From NCBI GenBank assembly GCA_017471465.1, contig JAFUTI010000020.1, positions 62,001 to 126,000 on the forward strand: a stretch of DNA of 64,000 nucleotides, read 5' to 3'. Below, piece after piece: positions 34,701 through 45,500 of this stretch. The translations under genes were made by a program, and so were the position numbers. Source of the stretch: Prevotella sp. (GTDB lineage: Bacteria > Bacteroidota > Bacteroidia > Bacteroidales > Bacteroidaceae). The notes beneath the pieces are model-generated. The model was given only the letters and a program-made list of their open reading frames with translations, was not told the DNA's origin and did no database searches. Each line of letters starts with the position of its first letter. Within the stretch, counting starts at the first letter, position 1.

Positions 34701-37700
34701 GGTGAAGCTCAACATGGCCGAGATTAGCGAGACCGACGGCGTTTACTATGCAACGATTGATAATAATAAGGTGGAGATTGACAACCGTCTGGCTGGCGCA
34801 GGCCTTGTGCTGAGTGCCGGGGACGTTGTCAACACCCTGACAGGTGTCACCTTCTTGACCGCCGACGGCAGCCGCTGCGTGCTGGCTCCTCGTAGTCAGG
34901 ATGACGTCGTGCCCCTGCTGTGGAAGTCTGAGGCTGATGGCGGCGATCTCATTAGCGGCAACAACGCTATTGCACTGACCGACGACGATGTCATGGCCCG
35001 TATGGCCAACCTGAAGGCTGGCGACGTGCTCTATGTTGAGGTTGTCTTAGGCGAGACAGCTGCCAACCTGATTGTCAATACCGCTGCCGGCGAGAACCTC
35101 TTCACCATTCCTGCTACCGGCACTACGGTAGAGATTCCCGTCACTGGCGACATGGAGGAAGAGGTGCAGAAGCATGGCCTCGTCATAGAAGGTAGCAACA
35201 GCGACCTGAAGGCTAAGTTCGTCACTGCCATCAACGGCAAGTACAGTGCTACGGCTGATCTTGACAATACCATCTGGCTGGGCGAGGGCAATGCTGTCAC
35301 ACTGGGCAAGTTCCACTTCAAAGATGTGCGTAAGGGCGACCTGCTGACCTCCGACGGTACGATGACCGCCGAGGGCGACATAGCCATCGCTTCTGCCACC
35401 GCTCTCACAGAAACGCAGGCAGCTGCTCTGATCGACAAGACACTGGCAGTCGATGGCAAGTCTGTTGTCTTCGAGGTTGGCGATGACCCGCGCGACGACA
35501 TCTTTGTGGCTGAGGCTGGCGACACCTTTGATCAGGAAGAGTCGGTTCTTCCTACAGCTGTCAACGCCGTCAATGGCATCATCATGACCTACGGTGGAAA
35601 CGACCCCGATGGTACCAAGTACTCCTACGCTGAGGTCTATCCTGAGGTTAATAAGTTTGCTACCGTTACCGAGGGTATCGGTCAGGCTCCTCTCGACGCT
35701 GCCGACAAGTCGTACGACAAGGAGGCTAAGAACTTGCCCGTCAAGGGTACCTACTATGTGTTCGAGCCTACTAAGGACGGACAGCTTGAGGTGACCGTAG
35801 GCGTTGAGAAGGGCAAGACGATCATCGTCACTGAGGATGGTGAGGCCATCGTTGATGAGAAGAAGACCGACGACTTCGAAGGTTCTGTCACCTTCCCCGT
35901 CGAGGCTACGAAGACCTATTACGTATTTGCCCCCGAGACCAACCTGAAACTCTTCGGCTACAAGTTCACGCCTGCCGATGCCAATGCCGGTAACACGGCG
36001 AAGGACATCGCTACCTTCAAACTGCTGGAGAAGGCAGAGGACGGCAAGGCCGACAAACTGCTGCTGAAGAACGCTGTGGTGACCTATATCGACGGCGACG
36101 ATGTCTTCGTTGAGGACGCCAGCGGAGCTATCGACTTCTTTGAGACCCACATCCAGTTCTACGTTGGCCAGGTGCTCAACGGCTTTATCGAGGGCAGCAA
36201 CGGCTTCGTAGACAATATGCCCGTGCTGAACCGTGTCGACGGAAAGACACAGTTCTCAACATTCACCGTCAGCAACAAGGTGACGCCTGCACCTGCAGCC
36301 ATCAGTACTGGCGATGCTACCGTTGCCGAGAATCTGGCACGCTTTGCCAAGTTGGAGTATGTTGAGCTGACTGCCGACGAGATGGGTCTGCGCGTGCTTA
36401 GTGATCCCGCTACTGGCAAGAGTGTTCGTATTGCAGACCACTTCAACGTTCTGTACGAGTTGGGCGACCTGTTGGAGAAAGTCGAGGGTATCATTGGTAT
36501 TGACCGCGACAGCACCTTCTTCTTCTGGCCGACCTCTAAACAGGGCGTTGTCATCAGCGACGGCTACAAGAAGGGAACGGAGACCGAGCTCGACGTGACC
36601 AACAAGGATGTGGCCAAGTCGAAGAATAATCCGGTCGAAGGCATCAGCGTCACGCTCGACGGTGATTGCAACGCCGGTTCCGGCAGTGCAATGGCAGGTG
36701 CTATGACAAGCAAGGGCTACAAACTGCGCACCGCCAATGGTTCGCCTGTCAAGGAGTCTGCCACCTGGACCGTTAACGAGGGCAAGGTCGTTTACGACAT
36801 GGTTATCAACGGTATTGCCAACTACAAAGCTAAGGATGCTGAGAAACCATGCATCACGGTGACCAAGGTCGAGGTCGACGGTCATGAGGTGAACTTCGAG
36901 GGCGGCGCGTTCCCAGAGAAGGGTGCTACCGACTGTGGCACACTGAAGCTTAATGGCATCAACGCTACGGAGAAGATTGTCGTCTACTTCGACAACTCTA
37001 ACGCTGAGGGTACTCAGATAAACATTGCATACGCTGTGAACTACCGTGGCGAGAAGATCTTCACGTCTAAGGAGCTGAGTCTCATTGAGGAGGCCAAGGA
37101 ACTTGCCAAGGACCGTGAGGCTATCGCTGTCGGTTGCCTCGACGATGCTATCGAGGCTGCCGAGGCCGGCAACACTGATGGTCTGCAGAAGGCTGTCGAA
37201 AAGTTCAAGGCCGCCAATGCCGACACCGAGAAGGATGAAACGTCGCGTGTTGGCACAGAAAACACTTCTTGGAAGAAGTTCGACGGCAACAATGCCGGCG
37301 TCTGCGCCACACAGTATGCTCCTGCCATCACGACCTACGACGGACGTACCGTTCAGCTGGCAGAAAGCTATGAGGGTAGTGCCGATGGTGTTAACCGCAC
37401 GGGCGACATCATCTATCAGAACATCACCGGTCTGACCAACGGTACCTATAAGGTGGGCTTCTATGCCAACGCCTTCTTCACCAGCGGCCGTGGCTTCGAA
37501 AGCCCGATGAGCGACGGAGCTACCGACGTGGCTTACGTGTTTGCCAACAACACGAAGATGTTTATTCCTGGCAAGATTGCCACCTCGACTACCGAGAACA
37601 GCAAGCGTGAGTTCCAGATTGAGATTACCGATGGCAACCTCAAGATTGGTCTTGGCAAGGATAAGGCCGGTACCAACTGGCACACCATCCAGATCTATCA

Positions 37701-38946
37701 GCTGACATGGTTCACCACCGCCAAGGGTGCCTTCAATTCTGAGAAGGCCAAGCTGCAGGCTGCCATCGATGAGGCAGAGGAACTGCTCGCCGGCGACCAG
37801 ATTGGCGGCAAGGCTAATCTGCAGGCTGCTGTCGATGCTGCCAAGGAGACGATGGTTAGCATTCGCAAGTATACTGAAGACATCACTGCGGAGGTGGCCA
37901 ACCTGCAGGCTGCCATAGAGAAGTTCCACGCTGCCGGCAAGGTGTACGTACAGAACGTCGCTACTGGTAAGTTCTTGGGCGCCGGCTCCAGCTGGGGTAC
38001 CCATGCTGTGCTTAACGAGACAGGTCTTGACTACGCCATCACTACCAACGAGGACGGAACGAAGAACTTCGACTCGCAGGTGAGCAACGGCGGTACCAGT
38101 AACTACTTGAACGGTGAGTGGAACGACGGTGCAGCCTTCGGATGGACCGTTGAGCAGCTGTCGAACGGCAACTACACCATCAGCAATGGTTCGCAGTACC
38201 TGTGTGCTGGCGACAACGACCTCGTCGTGCTGGGTGACAATGCCGACGAGTGGCGCTTCATCACTGTCGACGAGCGTGTCGAGGACCTAGCTACAGCCAC
38301 CACCAGCAATCCTGTCAATGCTACGTTCCTCATCAAGGGTGCAAACTTCAGCCGTAACGACAAGCGTAATAACTCTTGGACCGTCAGTGCTGACTGCACA
38401 AACAAGAACCTCTCAGGTGGTGAGAAAGGCGACGGCACCATGGGTAACAACTGTGCCGAGTCCTACCACTCTACGTTCACCATCAGCCAGGTTGTTGCTG
38501 ACGCTCCTGCCGGAACTTATATGCTGACGGCTCAGGGCTTCTATCGTCAGGACGACGGTGCTGCTGAGGATGTTCCCGTCTACTTCGCAAATGACGTGAC
38601 TAAGGCCATTGGTGAGAAGACTGGTACGGAGAACTCGATGACTGATGCTGGCTTCAGCTTCAAGGACGGTCTCTACACACTGGAAACCATCACGGTGGTT
38701 GTTGCCGAGGACGGCGCGCTGACCGTCGGTGTCAAGGGTACCGGCACCCACCAGTGGGTCATCTGGGATAACTTCCAGCTGATGTACTACGGCAACGGTG
38801 GCTCACCTGACGCTATCAGCGAGACTGTTGCTGAGCCTGCTCGCTTCGAGGATGGTGCTATCTACAACCTGCGTGGTCAGAAGATGACAGGCACGCTGAA
38901 GCCGGGCCTCTACATCAAGAACGGCAAGAAGATCGTGATTAAGTGA
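31726..38946 (+). CDS. Giant secreted modular protein 2 with type IX-like C-terminal sorting tail
   Basis: The 2406-residue protein has a signal peptide ending SWA at residue 24. The first part holds CBM-like beta domains (TVSVPNGYYQISIQAVS, GLPSGEYDVTLHAKTN) separated by helical Ala-rich spacers (about 330-480, FIVAR-like). A HINTWSNEGDSDGS module near 755 recurs in protein 3. The OB-like module near 1450 has VVTYIDGDDVFVEDASGAIDF. The beta domain near 1640-1775 matches the N-terminal domain of protein 1. Near 2075 is a YVQNVATGKFLGAGSSWG module and near 2199 a CBM-like module. The tail ends GLYIKNGKKIVIK. No enzyme motif was seen. It is probably surface-exposed. Confidence 0.8.
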   Translation: MKKRLTKLLLLLAVLIVGSGTSWAKDDVTATYLTDAALADETANWALTSTGGNHAWNGSYKIHESWHNTFSISQTVSVPNGYYQISIQAVSQQNSKNALLRAASGSNSATAYIKNWPNGSFADISNWMGINPMMCRIYATVKVENGSLTVSMSQTNDNEWIVYGQMKLFKLSETEYNNAIALQSVIEAKNDIWNDGWENQGGMYRLARERYNTSAYTEGKVIYKTIEGLPSGEYDVTLHAKTNVAWITAATGNNIAEIYANDAKVAIPVEGMTGYDPTDAYNYTIQGAYVTTDGKLEVGIRNLATGGNWYVVNLLDITYKGTLETSLALAKANANTAAASTKPMNSAVKTALNMAIANYGTKAYSEYTNVTDLRAAISALNTATLYANTSIAKYEEAKAILDAASSMDASGQAAYAATDAVKAVQTAYTNGTLDAVNVEQKTACEAALVLAAKAQTTAGSDMTLAISNWDFRNCANNNFPGWTISAPNGGNTWANGDTRVEYWIGTAANGNFDYYQTITGLPAGKYTLTASMWNSSNGVSGDAPNGNAGVYGTSGSNTVFKGVTVDSDNANLGTYTTDNLIVANGTLRLGVKNNGTMGARWFGVDWIKLTYVGGDVTADDVAALEATIPEGAMNATVQSNLTAAKNALDASATWANYGALSDAIEAAKSSVAAYANAAQYLPVNKAELAGTNFYDAAVYQAKITDAETALAAGTMTDEEANGITDIRTGWRNANYIDDVLMSAWDENVEQWESLHINTWSNEGDSDGSEFKAPFFEYWTGDGNSLGAKTMTATVEGLEAGDYAVTAWVRVRAKNGASAKPYGISLKANDGTATEISGTQIGASQFYIEKYAVYGTVGNDRKLTLTFDVAADNNVSWLSFKDVNYMKGAATLAAFKQTNEPVMLRLAGTEAFLTKDGITYIQDATTGLAVKGYDIAITDDNQLLSGQLYGTVKGDTLVVEENTFNSVTVSEGTAVDRDATAAEAAAKANTFRLVKLNMAEISETDGVYYATIDNNKVEIDNRLAGAGLVLSAGDVVNTLTGVTFLTADGSRCVLAPRSQDDVVPLLWKSEADGGDLISGNNAIALTDDDVMARMANLKAGDVLYVEVVLGETAANLIVNTAAGENLFTIPATGTTVEIPVTGDMEEEVQKHGLVIEGSNSDLKAKFVTAINGKYSATADLDNTIWLGEGNAVTLGKFHFKDVRKGDLLTSDGTMTAEGDIAIASATALTETQAAALIDKTLAVDGKSVVFEVGDDPRDDIFVAEAGDTFDQEESVLPTAVNAVNGIIMTYGGNDPDGTKYSYAEVYPEVNKFATVTEGIGQAPLDAADKSYDKEAKNLPVKGTYYVFEPTKDGQLEVTVGVEKGKTIIVTEDGEAIVDEKKTDDFEGSVTFPVEATKTYYVFAPETNLKLFGYKFTPADANAGNTAKDIATFKLLEKAEDGKADKLLLKNAVVTYIDGDDVFVEDASGAIDFFETHIQFYVGQVLNGFIEGSNGFVDNMPVLNRVDGKTQFSTFTVSNKVTPAPAAISTGDATVAENLARFAKLEYVELTADEMGLRVLSDPATGKSVRIADHFNVLYELGDLLEKVEGIIGIDRDSTFFFWPTSKQGVVISDGYKKGTETELDVTNKDVAKSKNNPVEGISVTLDGDCNAGSGSAMAGAMTSKGYKLRTANGSPVKESATWTVNEGKVVYDMVINGIANYKAKDAEKPCITVTKVEVDGHEVNFEGGAFPEKGATDCGTLKLNGINATEKIVVYFDNSNAEGTQINIAYAVNYRGEKIFTSKELSLIEEAKELAKDREAIAVGCLDDAIEAAEAGNTDGLQKAVEKFKAANADTEKDETSRVGTENTSWKKFDGNNAGVCATQYAPAITTYDGRTVQLAESYEGSADGVNRTGDIIYQNITGLTNGTYKVGFYANAFFTSGRGFESPMSDGATDVAYVFANNTKMFIPGKIATSTTENSKREFQIEITDGNLKIGLGKDKAGTNWHTIQIYQLTWFTTAKGAFNSEKAKLQAAIDEAEELLAGDQIGGKANLQAAVDAAKETMVSIRKYTEDITAEVANLQAAIEKFHAAGKVYVQNVATGKFLGAGSSWGTHAVLNETGLDYAITTNEDGTKNFDSQVSNGGTSNYLNGEWNDGAAFGWTVEQLSNGNYTISNGSQYLCAGDNDLVVLGDNADEWRFITVDERVEDLATATTSNPVNATFLIKGANFSRNDKRNNSWTVSADCTNKNLSGGEKGDGTMGNNCAESYHSTFTISQVVADAPAGTYMLTAQGFYRQDDGAAEDVPVYFANDVTKAIGEKTGTENSMTDAGFSFKDGLYTLETITVVVAEDGALTVGVKGTGTHQWVIWDNFQLMYYGNGGSPDAISETVAEPARFEDGAIYNLRGQKMTGTLKPGLYIKNGKKIVIK

Positions 38947-38952
38947 GCAAAG

Positions 38953-39083
38953 AGCTGAGCTTGCTCATGCTCTTTCGAACGTGAACAAGCTCGAGCTGAA
39001 AGCTCAAGAACGTGATTAAGTAATCCCCCCGAGGGGGATGAAGATCCCGATAACGAGGGTATGTCATTCGGCATACCCTCGTT
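38953..39083 (+). terminator. Hairpin cluster after giant gene 2
   Basis: Three inverted repeats follow the stop codon. AGCTGAGCTTG / CAAGCTCGAGCT is at 38953-38997. A short ATCCCCC/GGGGGAT hairpin is at about 39023-39039. The perfect 12-bp AACGAGGGTATG / CATACCCTCGTT is at 39052-39083, followed by a pyrimidine run. The third is the likeliest terminator. Between them CGTGATTAAGTAA near 39010 echoes the gene's own last codons. Confidence 0.6.
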
Positions 39084-39104
39084 TCCTTTCAATGATAATA
39101 ATGC

Positions 39105-39209
39105 CACGGCCTCTCGTGAAAACGTCACGGCCTCTCGTGAAAACGTCACGGCCTCTCGTGAAAAAATATAGGCGTGTGGTGAAAACGTCACGGCGTGTGG
39201 TAAAAGAAG
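39105..39209. repeat. Five-unit 21-bp minisatellite
   Basis: The units are 39105-39125, 39126-39146, 39147-39167, 39168-39188 and 39189-39209. Units 1-3 read CACGGCCTCTCGTGAAAA plus 3 nt. Units 4-5 carry GGCGTGTGGTRAAAA, sharing the GGCGTGnGnnAAAA core with the array at 9090-9172. They are contiguous without spacers. Frames through it are heptad-repeat artefacts with no start context. Confidence 0.8.
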
Positions 39210-39277
39210 ACCGCTTTGACTGACCACTTTTCAATTTGTTGCATTCTCCGTCACGCGCGTATATATTGCGATACAGA

Positions 39278-39352
39278 AAAACAACCCTCACCTCCCACAC
39301 CTCTCACACCCGACGTCGGGTGTGAGAGGTGTGGGAGGTGAGGGTTCGTTTT
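39278..39352. repeat. Perfect 64-bp palindrome with extended arms
   Basis: Positions 39283-39346 are a loop-less perfect palindrome centred on GACGTC (left arm AACCCTCACCTCCCACACC...). It extends to 39278-39352 with one bulged base (AAAAC / C-GTTTT). The stem would be 32-37 bp. It lies between the 21-bp minisatellite and the giant gene 3 promoter. Confidence 0.85.
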
Positions 39353-39441
39353 GGCTTGTGACAACTATATATAACGGCATTGTCAATTCATAAAAAAATC
39401 TAAAATGTATTGGGATGTGTTGAATTATCACATTTTTTCCT
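39353..39441. other. Intergenic stretch upstream of giant gene 3
   Basis: No gene was recognised. It holds the GGGATGTGTTGAAT sequence (about 39411-39424) shared with the giant gene 2 upstream region, placed where a -33 element would fall. Confidence 0.4.
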
Positions 39442-39486
39442 TACTTTTGCTTCCGAATTGTGTGCACGTCATTGCGATGGGTGCAC
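39442..39486 (+). promoter_or_regulatory. Promoter and 5'-terminal leader hairpin of giant gene 3
   Basis: The -7 box is TACTTTTG (39442-39449). At the predicted mRNA 5' end a hairpin is formed by GTGCAC (39462-39467) and GTGCAC (39481-39486) around CAT-TGCG-ATG. Arrangement and spacing match the giant gene 2 leader, but the inner stem differs. Confidence 0.6.
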
Positions 39487-39560
39487 TTTTGCTGATATAA
39501 AGACTACTAAAAGAACAAGGAAAAAAACAACTACAAATAATAATCAATAACAAAAAATTT

Positions 39561-42500
39561 ATGAAACAAAAATTACTAAATCTATGGCTGCTTGCCGTGA
39601 TGATGATTGTCGGTAGCAGCGGAGCGTGGGCGTTGGAACAGCTCACAGCGCCGGTTAAGATGACTTATGTCAGTGGTACCGATGCAGATGCTGGCACTTC
39701 TTATGGTGAGGTGGCAACAGCCTATTGCGGTTACAACACAATTAAAAATGGTAGCGTTGAACTTGGTAATAAAGGTTGGGGCGTCAACAATATCGCCTAT
39801 CTTCAGGTCGATGCTTCAGCCATTCCTGCAGGTGCAACAATTATCACAGCTTCTCTGCAAGTTGACTGCCAACAGATTACTAATCGAGGATTGAACTATG
39901 GCGTAGGCTATAATACTACAGCATGGTCGTCGACGATGACATGGAATACTGCCGACCGTAGCATTACAACCATAGGAAGTGTTATCAATGGTAGTAAAAC
40001 TGCAACCGACAAGCAAAACACCTTTAATATTAAGGCAGCGTTTGATGGTGATGCTGACAATATCGTTACCATTCTTGTCTATCAGACGGCTGCTGGCGGC
40101 GGTTATGTGAAGAATCCGGTAGCGACAATCACCTACACGACCGATCCGGTATTCACTGCCACCTTTACTGAGACGAACAGCCTGGCGCCTACGGTGACCA
40201 TCTACTCTGACGCCGCGATGACAACAGAGATGATAAACGGTGCACTTCTTAACGGTGAGACATATTACTACAAAGCTGTGCTGGCTGGCTATAAAGACTA
40301 CACAGGTAGCTTCACTGTTAGCGGAGCTGCTCCCTCTATCACTTTCACGATGGCTCCAAAGGCCGTTTATAGCTACACCGTAAAGGCTATGGATGGCACC
40401 AACGACTTAGGTGTTGTGGCTTCTGGCAGCAACTATGAGGATGAAACGGTTTCTTACTATTATCCCGCTTTTGTCTTGAACGGAACAACGCTCTACTCGA
40501 AAGCCGCCAACAGTTCTTATCCTTCATGGGGCGGATCGGTAAAACTGGATGCCGACAACAAGATTGTAAATATCGCTTACACAGCGCTTGACGGGGAGTG
40601 TGCCTACTATGCTGAAGGCGAAGATGTAACAGGCGCAAAAGCCTACACAACTACTACTTTTGCCCCACGCAGTTCTGCTGGTAGTACAGGTGTGCTGAGC
40701 GGTGTGACGCTGATAGACCTTGCTCCCGGTAAGTATAAAGTCACCACACGTGGCATAGGTAAGGCTAACAATAAACTGAATATTCACACTGGGTCTGTTG
40801 AGGGTACTCAGGTGTTGTCGGTTACGACGGCTACGTCTGGTACTGTAGGAACGTCAGACGAGTTTACCCTGCTCGAAACCACAGCTATTGTTGCTAACGG
40901 AGGTTATTACACGACCTCTGACAATGGTTATGGCTTTGACTATATCTATATCATGAGAACCGGCGAAGCACCCTTGCCCGGCGTCTTCAAGACCAAGGCC
41001 GAATTAACGGGTGCTTTGGAGGGCTTCACGGCAACAATCAACGGCAATGTGCTGACGCTGACATCTACCACCGAAGGCATGGGCTTTGAAAATGTGAAGC
41101 TGAACATGACAAAGGGAACGCCAGCTGTTAACACTGGCTCTGTTGCCTCTGCCACAAATGTCTGGACGGGTAACACCAAGACACTGGTGCTGACATTCGA
41201 TGATATCAACGATCTGAACTCGATAGCCATCAACAATGCAGCCAACCCAGAGTTGCCGACAGTCGCTACCATCGCCGACTTCAAGGCTACGACGGAAGAG
41301 ACACAGTTGACGCTGGTGAACGCCGAGGTGCTGGAGGTGAACGCTGAGGATGGCTACACGATTATCCAGGACGCTACGGCCGGTCTGAAACTTAAAGGCA
41401 TCGTGCTCAACGCTGTCGCAGGCAGCAGGCTTGGTGGAACTATTGCCGGCATCTATGGCGGCAACGCCGAGCTGGTGAGCGGCACCCAGACAGACTATAC
41501 CGCACCGAAGGCCAATGGCAATGCTGCCACGGCTACTGATATGAATTCTACGGAGGCACAGACTGCCGAGAACGTCTATCGTCTAGTGTCGCTGAAGGGT
41601 GTGGCTATCACTAACGACGGCACCAAGATCACGGCTACCGACAAGTCGGGTACCATCACTGTTGACCCGGGCACACTGACGCTGACCAACGGCGACGTAC
41701 TGGCTGCACTTATTGGCTTCTTCTATCCTGACGGCACAATGAAGGCCACGGCTGCACAGTCGGGTCTTATCTGGAAAGCCAGCGACATGACGGCAGGTCA
41801 GGCTCTGCCCGTCGACCTGACGTCTTCAGCCTACGTTAACAAGGTCGCTGACGCAGCTATGGGTGATGCCATCATCATCGAGACGCTGGGTGCCGGCACC
41901 ATCGACATCCAGGACGCCAATGGCGACTCTTTCGTGAAGTATACCCTTACAAAGGACGAGACAACCCTGCACTTCCCCGTCACGGCTGACATCGTCAAGG
42001 ACCTGCAGAAGCACGGTCTGAAGCTGGTGGGCACAGGTGTGAAGGCTGTCATGGCCTATAATGTACCAGGCCTCTACAAAGCAAACATGACTGATAATAC
42101 CGTCTGGTATAGTGATGAAGATCTGGCTGATAACAATACTGTCATTCTGGGTGCCATCCACTTCCCCGACGTCCGTGAAGGCGACGAACTGGCTGGCACG
42201 GTGCTGACGGCAACTGCCGCTGCTGCCCAGCAGGACAAGACCTACGACGCAACAGGTAAGGCCCAGGTCGACCTGGTGAAGAACGCCGCTCGCGATGACA
42301 AGGCTGAGGCTGAGGAAAATGAGGAGTATGGCGAGGAGGACTACCAGCAGACCAATGGTATGGTGATGACCTTCGGCGGTGCTTCCAAGGAACAGACCTA
42401 CAAGTTTGCTGAGGCTTATCCTGCCGTTAATAAGTTTGGTGCTGTCACCGAGGGTATCGGTCAAGCACCTGTCGACGACAACGACAAGGCATACGACCCT

Positions 42501-45500
42501 GCACAGAAGAATGTCCCCACGAAGGGTACCTTCTACGTGTTCAACGCAACGAAGGATGGCGTGCTCGACGTCACCATTGGTCTGGAAGAGGGTAAGAAAC
42601 TCTATGTCACTGAGGATGGTGTGGCTCTGGACAACTTCAACGGCATCACCAACGTGACCGACAACAAGATTTCGTTCCCCGTGGAGGCCGGTAAGACCTA
42701 CTACGTGTTTGCTAACGAGGCTAGTCTGCAGTACTACGGCTTCACGTTCACGCCGACTGACGCTGCTGCTCAAGATCTGGCCAAGAATATTGATATCTTC
42801 AAGAAGCTGACCGCCGGTACCGAGGCCAAGCTGATGCTGACCGACGCAGTGGTGAACTTTATCAGTGGCGATGACGTCTTTGTTGAGGACGAGAGCGGTG
42901 CTATCGACTTCTTTGAGTCACGTATCCAGTATTATGATGGCCAGAAACTTAACGGCTATATCATCGGCAAGAACGGTCTGCAGAAGAATATGCCTGCACT
43001 GCTGTGGACGGCAACAACACCGAATAGCAAGTTTACGGCTGAGAAGGGTAAGGCTCAGAGCAAGAAGACTACTGTGGCCGAAGCACTGAAGGACAATGGT
43101 CTGGCTCGCTTCGTGAAACTCTTCAGCCTGGCACAGGCCAGGGACGACCGCGGTCTGCGTATATTGCTCGACGAGGCTGGCGACACTATCTACATCGAAG
43201 ACCACTTCAACGTGTTCTACGAACTGCCTGATACCGTGAAGCATGTCGAGGGTATCGTCGGTATCAACGACGAGGGCAACCACTACATCTGGCCTACCTC
43301 GAAGGATGCCGTCGTTGGAGATCTGGCTATGGAGCGTATTGCCGACGGTAAGTACCTGTTGCGCAACGTCGCCAGCGGTCTCTACCTTGGTGCTGCCAAC
43401 AGCTGGGGTACCCAAGCCACGCTGATGAACTACTCTGAGTATGTCACGCTGAAAGCTATCGACGACGAGACCTACACCATCGAGTCGCAAGTCTCTAATG
43501 GTGGAACCAACTACTACTTCACTGGCTCGTATATGGATGGCGCTGCTGCCAACGTCACCTTTGCCAAGGATGGTAAGTACTACACCATTAAGTCGGCTGA
43601 CAAGTTCATCGGATTCTCTGATGCAGAACCTGCCTATGTGACAGGTATGTATGCCCTCGGTCTTGATGTCGACGGCGACAGCCCTGAAGCACTGTGGGAG
43701 GTCATTCCTGCTACCGCCGACGCCTTGAAGGTTGCCACTGAGAATAATCCTGTGGATGCTACCTTCATGGTGCTGAATCCTAATTTCGGACGCAACAACC
43801 GCAATACGAGTGCCTGGACGATTTCCGCTTCGAACCAGAATCTCTCTGGCGGTACAAATGAGAACAGATGTGCTGAGTCCTACCACTCTGCCTTCACACT
43901 GAACCAGACCATTACGGGTCTGCCTGTCGGCACCTATAAGTTGACAGCACAGGGTTTCTACCGTCAGGATGGTGAAGACAATGAGCACCTGCCTTACTTC
44001 TATATCAACGGTCAGAAGCGTACATTCCCCGTGAAGACAGGAACAGAGAACTCCATGAACGATGCTTCGGCATCATTCGCTAAAGGACTCTATACCATCG
44101 AACCTATCACCGTGACTATCGTCGACGGCATCCTCAACATCGGTGCCGCCAATGAGAACACCGCCATGTGGTGTATCTGGGATAACTTCCAGTTGAAGTA
44201 CTATGGTGCGGCTAACGTCACTATCGATATGTTCGTTGAGTCTTACGAGACGGCTCTGGCAGCTGCCAACGAGCTGGTCGGTGAGAAGATGTCGAAGAAC
44301 GCACTGGAACAGCTGAATGAAGCTATCGGTGCTGAGGTCGACAAGACCTCTCAGGCAGAACTGACAGCAGCTACCACGGCCCTTAACGATGCTATCGACG
44401 CTGCTAAGGGTAGTATTGAAAGCTATAAGATCCTGGCTGCCGGCACACTGGCCGACAACGACCTGACGGGTTGGACTTGTACAAACTCGAATACCTTCCA
44501 CATCAACACATGGTCTGTTGAGGGTAACGAGGGCAACGATCCCTCTGGCATGGTGACACCGTTCATCGAGAACTGGGTTGGCAAACCCGGTCCTCTCGGC
44601 GAGGGTAAGATATACTACACACTGAAGAATATCAATCCTTCAGAAGTGAAGGTGACGGCACTGGTACGTATCTACAGTGAGAGTGGTGAGGAGCCGCAAG
44701 GGGCTTCCTTCTATGTCGGCAAGCAGAAGGTTGACATCGCTACCGTCGGCACCAGCTTCGAGTACAATGGGATGAAGGGTATCTATGGCATCATCGAGGC
44801 TACAGGTACAACCGACATCAACGGCAATGTCGAATTCGGTGTTGAGATTGCTTCGCCCACATTCAACTGGGTGGCTCTCAAGAACGTGACGATTGTAGCA
44901 ACAGAGAAGGATGGCATACTCGCCAAGACGCTCGACTTCACACCTGACTACTGGAATAATACTAATGTCCAGATGGAACTTGGAACGACAGAGGTTGCCA
45001 AGGCATGGGATACTGCTAATAAGGTTGATCAGCCGCTCTATAACGTCACAACACCTGAGGAGTTCAGCGGATCTCTGGCTCTCCAGATTGTCAAAGACTG
45101 GGCCGGTGAGACGAAGGGCTGGTGGCTGCGTTCTTCGGTTGGCGGTCTCTATGCTTACGGCGCCCGCCGTCCGGCTGCTATCACAAACCTGAAGGCTGGT
45201 AACTACGTCGTCTTCACCTGTACGCGTGATGCCGCCAGCGTGATAACGCTGCTCAACGGCGAGGGTGAGCCCGACGGTCCTTACACCTTTGAGAAGGATG
45301 CTGAAGGCAGATATTGCTGTACGATGACTGCCAACGGTAGCTTGGGCTTCTGTGGTGTGATGAACGTCGGTTACATCAAGACTATCGACATCTACACAAG
45401 CAAGCCTGTAGTGACTGGCATCGAGAATGTACGGACACGCTTGATGGACACGGATGCCATCTACAACCTCCGCGGACAGAAGGTGACAGGCACACTGAAG

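Noticed and set aside
9090..39209. CRISPR arrays at the two 21-bp repeat regions
   Set aside because: Units are directly contiguous with no spacers, and no cas gene is present in the window.
39038..39223. Possible protein with heptad repeats (RPLVKTS units) over the minisatellite
   Set aside because: The 21-bp DNA repeat makes several frames open on both strands; there is no ribosome-binding site or promoter and the units degrade without regard to codons.
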